From: Nemertoderma westbladi
Taxonomy: Eukaryota; Xenacoelomorpha; Nemertodermatida; Nemertodermatidae
Direction of reading: 5' to 3'
Assembly (NCBI GenBank): GCA_032718475.1
Contig: JAUCBJ010003438.1
Location: 1 to 27,255, forward strand
Length of the DNA stretch: 27,255 bases
Every line of letters begins with the position of its first letter. The first letter of the stretch is position 1. Under the pieces are notes generated by a model. It did not search any database. It was not told the DNA's origin and saw only the letters and a program-made list of their open reading frames with translations. The translations under genes were made by a program, and so were the position numbers. Shown here piece by piece: positions 17,997 to 26,915 of this stretch.

Positions 17997-19550
17997 CGTT
18001 TCGGAAACAAGCTAGGCCTACAGTTCGTCGCAGTCCCCAATGAAAAAAAAATAAACAAAAAGAAACATTAAAAAAATTATTATACTTTGAAAAAAATTTC
18101 CCGATTTTTTCCCGAATTCCCAAACAATGGATATCTCCGGGTAGTAACTAAATGTTGAAAAAGAATAGAAGTCTTTTCCCAGAGAGGTCTGTTTTCGAGC
18201 AAAAGTCGGTACCCACTGGTACGCCATCACCATCCTGTCCCAACTTCGCAGCGGTTTTGTGTCGATGATCCAAAAGTGGCCATACAGTAGTGCTTTTTTT
18301 CTGACCTTCGTCCTGGAACCCCACGCAGCCAGGTACTCAGTACCTGGCTGACGTATCGTGCGGGGGGGGGGGGGGGGGGCTTTGGGGGCACTGCCCCCCC
18401 AGCCAGACATGTCTTGTTTACTCGTCTTGTTCACAATTAATTAATAATAATAGTGTTGACCCCAGTGATCAATATTATTGGATTCACATTGATATACTCA
18501 TAATAGGATACATACGTCTACATACACACTGACGTGACTCCCCACCATCCCATTTTGGTCTAATTATATAATACTACTACATGAAATTAACCTACCTACC
18601 TGTAATTACTAAAAATTCCCGAAAGTTCCAGGTTCTCTCATTGGCTACCAGGGGTTCTTTGTTGTGCACCCATTGTCTATTTGTCTGTAATTTGGGAGCC
18701 AGCTACGCGCTACTGGGTTGCTTGCGCTGGTATCAATATCTATATTTTGTTGTAACTTAACCTTAACCATATTATGCCTGAAGTGGGTCCTTCGCGCAGC
18801 ACGTGACATAAAATTATGTAAGTGTCAACCCGAAAGAAATATAAGCAACATCTAAGCAGATGTCCCTTGATCACTTTACACTTAGAGGTAGTCTGGAAAA
18901 CTGCAGTCGATTTTTAATACCTCAGAAAAAGTTTAAATGACACAGGTAATGGTCTCGCACAATTCTGCCAAGTTTCCGCTTAAAAGTATTAAAAGCAAAG
19001 AAATGGGAGGACATTTAATGTATAGACATGTAGCCATCTAGCAGGAGACTGTTGAACTGATTGTGTCTAAAGTCGCTAAATAATGTCAAGTTTTGGACAT
19101 ATTTATGCCTACAAATTTTCAATTCGACAGCTTTAAATCTAACAAAGTTATTTGAATGTTACGTTAATGAAATCGTTACGTCAACAATTATTTGCCATTA
19201 TTGACATACTCCAATAGTGTCAGATCGCCAAGGCTCCGCCAACTTCGTGGCTCGCCCCATGCGCCTTTCAACAATATTGATTATATATGTACTAAATTAA
19301 CTCTCACTTGGTTGTATGCTCCCCAAATCCCAGTAATGGGTTTGCCCCCCCAGATTTGGCTTCTGCCCCCCCAGATATTATGATCACCATACGGGCCTGC
19401 AGGTACTATACACCGGCTTTCATTGCAGTAAAGAAAAGTGTAGGCGCCGTATTACCGCGGTATAATCAGTTTTCAGATCTACCTCCTCTACTAATTTATT
19501 ATGCCCTATATTAATTAAATAAAACACAGCAAAGATAGGTGGAATATTCT
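17997..19550. other. Intergenic, decayed repeat debris, no gene assigned
   Basis: Contains a G run at 18362-18379 and the short palindrome CAGGTACTCAGTACCTG. A 138-codon minus frame (18018-18434) has proline runs produced by the G tract and no recognised domain. The CCCCCCCAGAT repeats at about 19347-19376 are probably repeat debris. Confidence 0.4.
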
Positions 19551-20254
19551 GACAAACGGGTTATCTGCAAGCATGGTTTGAAACGTGTGGAGCATATTAT
19601 TTCAAAATCAAAACAGGCGGTAACTCTTATGTTCAGTGGATCAGCGGATGATAATTTATTGCCTCTTATGGTGGATATATAAAGCTGGAAGATACCAGTA
19701 CGATCTGGAATGCGGGGGGGGGGGGGGGGGGGTGGGCTATCCGGACAATTTGCGATGCAACAGAATCGGGATGGTTCGATATGGCAAAGTTTGAAGGTGG
19801 TACTTCAATGTATTTCTACCAGCTGCCAATAAACTGAATGGGAAAAAATTATAATTGGTGATAATCTATCTAGTCACCTCTCTATTAAAGTTGTTCTTAG
19901 CTGCGAATCAAATAATATTAGTTATATTCCTCTTGTTCCTAATGCCACTCACTTACTACAACCTACAACCCTTGGATGTGGCCTTTTTTAGACTTCTGAC
20001 TGACTGAAGGCAGCTGGGCGGGCAATAATAACAAAGCGGCGTATTGAATCTGTGAAAATCACCAGGAAGGGAAGGAATGACAAGAGACCACCTGTAGCGA
20101 TTCCAAAAACACAAGTGCCCATCCATATACAGTATTTAATGTTGCGGATTGACGACGAGCGTGGCGTGAGCATATTATATGTTGAGCCTCCAGGGGGCTG
20201 GAGGGAAGAACTGGGGTGAGGGTCTTGCCACGTATATAAATATAAGTGTTTATG
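19551..20254 (+). pseudogene. Segmental duplication, copy 2: Tigger DDE relic
   Basis: Second copy of 16027-16732, in direct orientation about 3.5 kb away. It carries the same motifs (DNLSSHLS, PNATHLLQP, FFR) and the same frame-breaking defects, with a 19-base G run instead of 18. It lacks the DET-motif region upstream. Similarity stops at GTTTATG, where the hammerhead-like motif begins. Confidence 0.85.
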
Positions 20255-20296
20255 TCCGTATGCGCATTTCGCCCGTTTCGGGTGTCTTCAGCGGAA
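20254..20296 (-). ncRNA. Hammerhead-ribozyme-like motif (candidate)
   Basis: On the minus strand: TTCCG, then CTGAAGA (20285-20291), an imperfect hairpin with CCCG-AAA-CGGG stem, then GAAA (20267-20270), a very short TGCGCA stem, T-A, then CGGAC. This matches the hammerhead core CUGANGA / stem II / GAAA / short stem III / UH, with CCG and CGG closing stem I. Short stem III is known for hammerheads of Penelope-like elements and retrozymes. The weak point is an extra or mismatched base at the foot of stem II (C,A against C). Activity is unproven. Confidence 0.4.
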
Positions 20297-20299
20297 TAT

Positions 20300-20460
20300 A
20301 TTAAACATTAAAAAACTAAATTAAATAAAATTCAAAGTAAATTTACAAATAAAACGAAATAGTGGTGATTGGAAGTCCAGTCGACTTCCAATCACCACTA
20401 TTTCGTTTTATTTGTAAATTTACTTTGAATTGTATTTAATTTGGTTTTTTAATGTTTAAT
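20300..20460. repeat. 161-bp near-perfect palindrome
   Basis: Arms of 77 bp around a 7-base loop (20377-20383). The centre is GGAAGT-CCAGTCG-ACTTCC. The inner about 50 bp of each arm are perfect (AGTGGTGATTGGAAGT, TTCAAAGTAAATTTAC); the outer parts have a few mismatches and end ATTAAACATT / AATGTTTAAT. It directly follows the hammerhead-like motif. Confidence 0.95.
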
Positions 20461-20679
20461 AGTTTTTCAAATTTCAAGCAATATGATAAAGATTTGTAGA
20501 AAAAGTTAGGGGGGGGGGGGGTGTGTGTGTCCGTGTCATCAGAAAATGACACTTATTACGGGTCATGGTGCATAGTCCTAATATAAAACATCAGGGCATT
20601 CTAGAAAAAATTAAATTTCATGTGATGTGTTTTACATTTTGCCTTTGACTTGGTAGTGTGAACGCGGCCTTAAAGAATT
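20461..20679. other. Intergenic with a G run, no gene
   Basis: A 13-base G run (20509-20521) followed by a short GT repeat; otherwise no feature. Confidence 0.5.
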
Positions 20680-20860
20680 AAGCAACAAAAAAATACCAAT
20701 TTAAGAATAAAATTACGTATTACATGGTGAAAAAACATAGAACATTTTTTTTCAATATTCTCCCAAGCCTTTATTAAGCTCGCTGGCGCTCGGTACATAA
20801 TATGCCTCGGGAATAGTGAAAAAAAATTATACTTATTTTCCCATGTAATTAATAATTATC
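20680..20860. repeat. Fold-back repeat downstream of PYROXD1
   Basis: The left arm, ATTACATGGTGAAAAAACAT..TTTTTTTTCAATATTC at about 20715-20760, pairs imperfectly with the right arm at about 20806-20853, which contains TTTCCCATGTAATTAAT. A GCTCGCTGGCGCTCGG hairpin lies in the middle. A related single-arm copy lies at 25226-25325. TTTATT at 20770-20775 gives an AATAAA on the minus strand, about 140 nt after the PYROXD1 stop, so this repeat may supply its polyadenylation signal. Confidence 0.5.
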
Positions 20861-20916
20861 TTTTTGTATTATTCCCACGGGAGAAGTATATTAATTATAA
20901 AACGGAGTTAATATTA

Positions 20917-22440
20917 TTAATCAAAATAATCCTCAATATCTATGTCTGGATCGAGAAGACTATCGCCATAGCAACTAACATCAGTTTGATTCAGCATTAA
21001 ATTCTCTATAGTTTCATCTAGTTGGGTGTCGCCTACTAGTATAGCACCTTTAATACGACCACCAACGGTGATCAGCTTAATGAATTCCTTTCGGGGAGTA
21101 AATCTAACCAGCAATTCTGATTGGTCAGCTGACAAACCCTGGCCGTTGTATAGACCCAACAGGACCACCTTAAAACCGAAAAATTCAGTCACGTGACTAT
21201 ACATCTCGAAACAGAAGTCAAGAGTAACATCTTCCGATCTGTCGTCCAAAGCGGCGTCTACACAACGCGCAGCGTAGACCCCCATCTGTCTAGCCTGAGT
21301 CCACAATCGCATCTGGAACCACAAAGGCGTGACCCCCCAGTCTGTCGTACAGACATCACCAGCGGCAAAGACCCCAGGGACCGAGGTCTCCATGCGAGTG
21401 TCCGCGAGAAGACCGCCGTCCAACGGGGATATCGTAGCGCCGACACCATTCCCAAAGAGATCCGTGTTGGGCGACACTCCGGTCGCGCTCACAACGAAGT
21501 CGCAACCTACGACACGCCCGTTGGAGAGTTCAACGTAGATTGGCCAGTCACCTAGAATCGCCACGTTGGCGCTAGGCAACTTAATGAGTTCATTGGGTTG
21601 CAATATTCGAGTTAATTCGCATTTATATTCGATTCTAATATTCCTATTTGATTTTCCGCCGATAATTAAATTCGATTTCCAGTCTGGTCCCAAGGCGGTG
21701 CCATAATGTTCTGTACCGGTAGTATCGTTACAATTATTAATATTAATATCACTAGAATCATTGGTATTTGTATAAATTGTCCGTTTAATGGGTTTAGAGT
21801 TTGGTTGATCAAGTTTTCCGTCTTCTAAAATCGGTAATAAAAACTCGGCTATTCCCGGATCGAAAAAGGTTTTCCCGATGGAGCCGTCTCGAATAGCCCA
21901 AACCACTTCGCATTCCGAGATCTCATAAACCAACTCAGTGGCTATCCCACCGTTACCTAGCAACACAATCCGTCTAGCATTAGCTAGCTTCGCGCAGAAT
22001 GTTTGCACACTCTCTGTGTCTCTGATACACAATACATTGGGGTTATTGCTATCTATAGAATTCGGTTTGCCTCCGGTACAAACACAAAGTTTACTAAACG
22101 CAATACACATTCCGGATTTGGTATAAACGCTACTGTTCGCTGCGTCAATTCTCGTAACTGTGTCTGTTACCACGGTTACGTTGGGATAGAGTCGTTCTAA
22201 CACCGTGGCTTCCCGCTCCTCTACCATGAACGTTTCCATGACAACGGCAACCTGTTTGAACGCGGTCACAGCTTTTACGAGTCTAGAACAAGAAATTAGT
22301 ATGATTGGTTGTTGACTACGGAGTATGGCGAGGTGCTCAACAAATGAAACTCCAGCTATTCCTCCTCCAATTACAACAACGGGTGTCGACGACGCTTTAA
22401 AATCTTGATTTGGGGTTAGGCTGGTCCTCCTAGTATCCAT
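20917..22440 (-). CDS. PYROXD1: PYROXD1, FAD/NAD(P)H oxidoreductase, complete and intronless
   Basis: A 507-residue class I pyridine nucleotide-disulfide oxidoreductase. PYROXD1 binds FAD and NAD(P)H and is known to protect the RTCB tRNA ligase complex from oxidative inactivation; it is nuclear/cytoplasmic. Seen: FAD-binding VVVIGGGIAG (21-30); KAVTAFKQV (56-64); CTGGKP (121-126); CIRDTESVQ (138-146); the NAD-binding RRIVLLGNGGIATELVYEI (156-174); EVVWAIRD (178-185); GTALGPDWK (247-255); CDFVVSATGVSPN (313-325); the second FAD motif VFAAGDVCTT (357-366); MRLWTQARQMG (377-387); and the C-terminus DPDIDIEDYFD. Length is close to the vertebrate protein (500). Vertebrate genes have many introns, whereas this frame is uninterrupted, so intron loss or retroposition is implied. 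No poly-A tract or flanking duplication was seen. The start has G at -3. Confidence 0.96.
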   Translation of the reverse strand: MDTRRTSLTPNQDFKASSTPVVVIGGGIAGVSFVEHLAILRSQQPIILISCSRLVKAVTAFKQVAVVMETFMVEEREATVLERLYPNVTVVTDTVTRIDAANSSVYTKSGMCIAFSKLCVCTGGKPNSIDSNNPNVLCIRDTESVQTFCAKLANARRIVLLGNGGIATELVYEISECEVVWAIRDGSIGKTFFDPGIAEFLLPILEDGKLDQPNSKPIKRTIYTNTNDSSDININNCNDTTGTEHYGTALGPDWKSNLIIGGKSNRNIRIEYKCELTRILQPNELIKLPSANVAILGDWPIYVELSNGRVVGCDFVVSATGVSPNTDLFGNGVGATISPLDGGLLADTRMETSVPGVFAAGDVCTTDWGVTPLWFQMRLWTQARQMGVYAARCVDAALDDRSEDVTLDFCFEMYSHVTEFFGFKVVLLGLYNGQGLSADQSELLVRFTPRKEFIKLITVGGRIKGAILVGDTQLDETIENLMLNQTDVSCYGDSLLDPDIDIEDYFD

Positions 22441-22867
22441 ATCGCAGCAGTTAGGCAGTGAAGATTCAAAGCATCAGTTGCCCAGTGACCAATCGACCAA
22501 TCCAGTCAACCAGTTAGGCACAGCTGCACAGGCAGTTACCGTACATGGTGCCGGAAAGCAGAAAGCCTAGTGCAGTAGTGAGTCTGAGTACAGGAGTAGC
22601 AACAAAAATGGCTGAGGCTGAGCCATTAACAGATTAGCGGCATCCTACCCTCAACAGCTCACGCCTGCAAGCACCACTCTGCTGTTTGTACTGTACCGGT
22701 ATCACATCCAACATCACCACCTGACTGCCTGATGCCTGACTCTGACTGTCTGACAACAGCTAAATAAATACAGAAGTACTTTTGTAAGGCTACAGTTTGA
22801 ATTTCCCTCCAACACAATATCAACATACTGTAACTGTAATATTATTTCTGGCTGTTTGCTAGAAAAG
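22441..22867. other. PYROXD1 upstream region
   Basis: Expected to hold the 5' UTR and promoter on the minus strand. CTGACTG/CAGTTAG-type words recur. No TATA box or splice signal decides the transcript start. Confidence 0.4.
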
Positions 22868-22873
22868 GGACTG

Positions 22874-23094
22874 TATGGGGCGCCGTGGGCTTCAAAAATA
22901 TGAAAATGTCGGCGACTGGTTTAGATTTCGGCTTAGATTTCGGCCTAGATTTCGGCTTAGAATCTTGGCCGAAATCTTGGCCGAAATCTAAGCCGAAATC
23001 TTGGCCAAAATCTAGGCCGAAATCTAAACCAGTCGCCGAGAATCTGAACCAGTCGCCGACATTTTCATATTTTTGAAGCCCACGGCGCCCCATA
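22874..23094. mobile_element. 221-bp fold-back element with 6-bp target duplication
   Basis: Terminal arms starting TATGGGGCGCCGTGGGCTTC are perfect inverted copies for about 45-50 bp on each side. They are flanked by GGACTG at 22868-22873 and 23095-23100. The inside is a run of 12-bp units AGATTTCGGCCT/TTAGATTTCGGC and their complements (AAATCTAAGCCG, AAATCTTGGCCG), so almost the whole element can fold on itself. It is non-coding; the open frames across it on both strands are repeat translations. The clean ends suggest a recent insertion. Confidence 0.92.
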
Positions 23095-23100
23095 GGACTG

Positions 23101-24140
23101 ACCTAGTTGTGAAAAGTTAATTCCGAGAAAAACGCATTTGGCTCATTCCATGCAAATGTCAACCGCAGTGCCAAATAAAAGTGAATTATATTGCTTCTCA
23201 TATCAATTTTCAGAACCAATATATGATGTGGTTAACGAATAATTTAATACAAAAAACCACATCAAAATTGGTTAACTTTCTGAAATCTGGTGTTATTCGC
23301 TCTTAACTCTCAAACTGCAAAAATACAGTGAACTGAGTGCATAATATGACAACCGCGTTTTATGAGTACTTTTAGGCAGAAGGCAACGTAATAGAGTACT
23401 TTTCGAAGCAAAACAATCATATTTTCTAATGAAATCATTTGCTGTCAATTAAAACAACGTTGTGTCTAAAAATTCATTGCTCAAAGTCTACTGTACTTAC
23501 ATCATAATGTCCCGCACTTTACGCTGAACACCATATTTTGTTTGTACAAGATAGACATATTATAATAGCATGATGTTATGTCGTTTGCAAAGCACAAATA
23601 TATGTATCTTTAATCTGGAGTACTTAGTTTGTTTGTGGTATTTCGTGTTATGTGGTAAACAGGTGTCCCGCACTTTACGTAAAGTGCGGGACAAAAAGTA
23701 GAAATATGCAAAGGAAGTAGAGTAAGCGTGCACTTAGATGGAAGAACTTCAACTTTCCAAACTTAAACTTTTCAAAATAATCATAACTGACATTTAATAA
23801 CTTCATATCAATATCTGATATAATGACACTAGGAAAAAATGCATCAAGATCACATATATTTCAGTAAATATACTCAAAATTGTAATTCCTATTTTTATTA
23901 GTTTTTTCATACTCTGAATAATATTTGTAGGCCTGCCATTAACCCCTTCCTGGGTGCTGGGTGGAGCTCTGGAGCATACTGCAAAGCTCCCATATGCCAC
24001 GGCCTATTTATTAATTTATTAATGGTTTTATGGGTGCACTACAGTTCCAGGTCTAATCTGGCTATCTAATCTGTATTACATTAGGCCTACAGCGCACTTA
24101 AATGGTAATTTTACATAAGCCTAAAATAATATTGAATACA
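23101..24140. other. Intergenic with small inverted repeats, no gene
   Basis: Contains an imperfect hairpin at about 23204-23287 (TTTCAGAACC..ATGATGTGGTT against AACCACATC..GGTTAACTTTCTGAAA), a repeated GAGTACTTTT word, and the CCCGCACTTTACG repeats at 23509-23692. No coding frame was recognised. Confidence 0.5.
23509..23692. mobile_element. Possible 184-bp MITE with GTCCCGCACTTTACG ends
   Basis: GTCCCGCACTTTACG stands at 23509-23523 and at 23665-23679, and its inverted copy at 23678-23692. The last two overlap to form a perfect 28-bp palindrome (23665-23692). The outer pair could be terminal inverted repeats; no target duplication was seen. Confidence 0.45.
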
Positions 24141-24224
24141 CCCGCTTACCAACAGAGTGCCATCGGATCCGATCGGATCCAACACACTCCGACAGCTTCA
24201 AACAAGCACAATGCTAACCTACGG

Positions 24225-24425
24225 AGATTTAGTACTGTTTGATTCTGTTGGAGAAAATATTTCCAACAAGTTTTGTCTGTTGGAGCCCATCTGAATCTGT
24301 CTGAAATCCGTCTGAAAGTGTTTGAAATTTCTGTTGGATGTTGTTGGAAGCTATCTGAAGTGTCTGAAGCTGTTTGAAGTTGTCTGAATCTGTTTGAGGC
24401 CATCGGAATTTGTTGGAATTTGCCA
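24225..24425. repeat. Left subterminal TTTGAA/CTGAAT repeat array
   Basis: Degenerate 10-12 bp units: TGTTGGA, TGTCTGAAT, TGTTTGAAG. The same array type occurs at 27028-27180. Confidence 0.85.
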
Positions 24426-24692
24426 ATGCCTTACAAAAGCATAGTAGGCATACAAAATGTCAATCACTTTAACTCTCAATTTGAAGTGATTGTGCGAGGG
24501 TGTACCATTGTAAATTATAAACGGAAGATAAGATTTGTTTTACTTAATTTAATCATAACAATTTTTATTTACATAATTATATCGTTAACTATATCAATTA
24601 ATTAACTAGCAACCATAAAGGAATATTAAATTCCTATCATATAAATTCCGATAAATGAATATAATACCACCAACAAGTTTTTAATTACATAA

Positions 24693-24717
24693 AGCATACC
24701 GATCCTAGTAGTAGTAG
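24693..24717 (+). mobile_element. LINE 3'-tail insertion, about 25 bp, with 11-bp target duplication
   Basis: GCATACCGATCCTAGTAGTA then GTAG nearly matches the 3' tail of the LINE relic (GCATGCCGATCCTAGTAGTC, about 6772-6791). It is flanked by perfect 11-bp direct repeats TAATTACATAA (24682-24692 and 24718-24728). This fits an extremely 5'-truncated target-primed insertion of the same LINE family. Confidence 0.6.
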
Positions 24718-24728
24718 TAATTACATAA

Positions 24729-25225
24729 TGTGAAATGTAAATAATGCTATATAACTATATTGATTTCTTTCACGTAGGGCACTAAATGTATACTGTAAAT
24801 AAACAGATATAAACACAAACAGATTAAGCAAACAGTATAGTAATTTCAGGGAGTGAAATAAAATATTTGTGGTAAATTTTATTACTTGTGTTAATAAAAG
24901 AGCATCGAAGTAGAAAAGATTTGCATGTAATACTTCTAGCCCAACTACATATTTTCTCACGCACCTACCCCATTTGATAAAAATCCATTCACACAATCAA
25001 AAGTTATTGTAACTTTAATGTCTACAAAGGCGTATACTCCAAAACGGAATCAATATCCAATATTGGTTTATGTTGGTAAGCGGCTCTCTAGTTACGTAAT
25101 AAATATTCAAGTACATTAAAACTATTCAACATTCTCAGTAAGGCAGTTGAGTAAGGGAGTTCATAATTTGATTCGCAGTAACTATGGAAGCAATATAGAT
25201 ATCGCTTTTATCTATTATTATATAA
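24729..25225. other. AT-rich, no gene
   Basis: No coding frame with a recognised domain; the 91-codon minus frame at 24721-24996 is AT-rich hydrophobic translation. Confidence 0.4.
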
Positions 25226-25325
25226 TTACGCAACTAAAAAGTACTAAAGTTAAGAATAAATTTCGTATTACATGGGAAAAAAATTGTTCAGTATTATCTC
25301 TTCCCTTTATTAACCTCTCTAGCGT
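25226..25325. repeat. Single-arm copy of the PYROXD1-downstream repeat
   Basis: Shares TTAAGAATAAA, CGTATTACATGG, a GAAAAAA run and CCTTTATTAA in the same order as 20680-20780. Confidence 0.5.
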
Positions 25326-26160
25326 TGGGTTTCAAATCGAAAAGAATGAATTTTGATTGCTTCGAAAGTCTCCTTATCTTCACAAGGGAGGGAGGACGCA
25401 GGGACGGGGTCCAACATGGTGATAGTGTGTCACATAAGAGAGGGGGGGGGGGGGGGGGGGGGGACAAAACGCGGCATGTTACACCTGAATGCTATAATAA
25501 TTCACACATGTACGTACACTATATTACCCGTAGAGTAGAACAGGATACTGTCTCTCCTGCGAAAAGCAAAATATATTTATCAGTATTTTGCTGTAACTTA
25601 AATGAATTGGTCCTTTTTCGAAGAAATCCTACATCCGAGCATTTTGGAGCTATCCCGCCACTGCTGCTTGGCTCTTTGGAAGTGTATTTCGGTAAAGCTC
25701 TCTATTGTATGGCTCTGTTTAAACCGACCCAAGACAACATTAGGATGTGAACACAGAATTCCATTGCCTATTAATTTCAATGGTAGCCAAGTTGTCTTTC
25801 TTGGGGGGTAGACCATTGGTTAGCTTTCCTTTGTGTTATACAAAGATAGCGGCAGGAATAAAGAGAAATACCGACCTCACTAATGGCGCTGTTCCCTCAG
25901 GTCGGCTTAAGGTACAGTTGGGTTGTAGGTACTACAGTTTGAATGTTCAAGGGCGCCAGTCCCCAGCCCAGTCTGTATCCTAGTGCCCAGGATGATGGGA
26001 GTTGAGTTGGAGTTGAGCGTGGGTGGAGTGATTGACAAGTTGTTATATAAGGATATATAATCCTAAGTAAATATTAAAATGTAGTGACGTTTACTTAGGG
26101 TTTATCTCAATGCAATAATTGTAATGTCTATTCATTAGCCGGCAGGTTGTTCCGTAGCTT
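25326..26160. other. No gene recognised; one 22-base G run
   Basis: The G run is at 25442-25463. Several overlapping 60-140 codon frames exist on both strands between 25325 and 25983, but none shows a domain, and one (25325-25750) depends on the G run. The composition is more balanced than the flanks and may be old repeat sequence. Confidence 0.35.
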
Positions 26161-26181
26161 AGAGCCATATGATGATAAAAC

Positions 26182-26549
26182 ACCGCAAGTCACGTGGTAA
26201 AATTTCTATTTTGAATTTCGCGCCTTTTCTTCTAATAGTAAAAAACCGCAAGTCAAAAGACACATATTTCAATAAAACCGTATGTGCGTTTTCTTATTAT
26301 CTATGCAATGACAAAACACCGCAAGTCTTGCGACTTACGGTTTTTTGCATAAATTTAAGTAGTTGCGGTCTTTTGTATTGCACTTACGGTCTTTTACCAT
26401 TGTAACATATACATGTGTTGTGACTTACGGCCTTTCTACATTGCATATCTCGAGAACTAGAGTAGATACGGTGTTCTCGATTATACCATTAGATAGAGCG
26501 CATTTTTAGACCGTGAAAAAGTGAATTTTCGAAAAATGTCACTTACGGT
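26182..26549. repeat. Inverted array of ACCGCAAGTC / GACTTACGGT motifs
   Basis: Three forward copies of ACCGCAAGTC (26182, 26245, 26318) are followed by copies in the reverse sense: GACTTACGGT (26332), GTTGCGGTC (26362), CACTTACGGT (26381), GACTTACGGC (26422) and CACTTACGGT (26540). The centre at 26318-26341 is itself a palindrome. Each copy is followed or preceded by a run of T or A. Confidence 0.85.
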
Positions 26550-26572
26550 CTTTTTACATTGCACGGCAGAGC

Positions 26573-26915
26573 TGTTGGTTACTGACACCGCTGCTGCTAG
26601 TACCCGCTAACGTTTCTGAAGAACTATATAATAAATCACATAAATCTACTAGAAAATGAGTTTTGGTGTACTTAAGTGGAGATTCCATTGCCTTGGTGGA
26701 AAAATGAGAAGAATGAGTCCTGAGCGTGTATGTCGCATCATTGCTTCATGTGCGATTTTGCACAACGTTGTCTCTATGTGCGGCGAGCCTTTCCTCCTGA
26801 CAATGGTGAAAAATTACAAGGAGTAAACGACGTCAATGAGGATTTTAAAGGCCCACAGGATGGGGTTTTGTTTCGTCAGCATTTTATTTCGAAATACTTT
26901 AGGGGTCATCCATAA
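26573..26915 (+). pseudogene. PIF/Harbinger (HARBI1-like) transposase, C-terminal relic
   Basis: Frame-shifted translation: CWLLTPLL (26573 on), YNKSHKSTRK (about 26625), SFGVLKWRFHCLGGKM (26659 on), SPERVCRIIASCAILHN (about 26716-26766). A frameshift near 26790 follows, then ..FPPDNGEKLQG to a stop at 26913-26915. This is the order of the HARBI1-family C-terminus (PWLLTP, YNKAH..R, FGVLK.RF, CA.LHN). The catalytic N-terminal part is missing; the GCAAGTC array lies directly upstream. At least two frameshifts make it dead. Confidence 0.75.

Noticed and set aside
18018-18434. 138-codon minus frame with proline and aromatic stretches
   Set aside because: Depends on a G run and repeat debris; no recognised domain and no start context.
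21193-21555. Plus and minus frames of 65-120 codons within PYROXD1
   Set aside because: Shadows of the real minus-strand gene, with no motifs of their own.
22842-23093. Frames on both strands with GLDFGLDF and PKSKPKS repeats
   Set aside because: Translations of the 221-bp fold-back element's 12-bp repeats.
24146-24426. Ser/Gln/Asn-rich minus frames near the left end of the 3.1 kb element
   Set aside because: Low-complexity translation of the TTTGAA/CTGAAT array.
25325-25983. Overlapping frames of 61-141 codons on both strands
   Set aside because: No domain; the longest crosses a 22-base G run; none has splice or start support.
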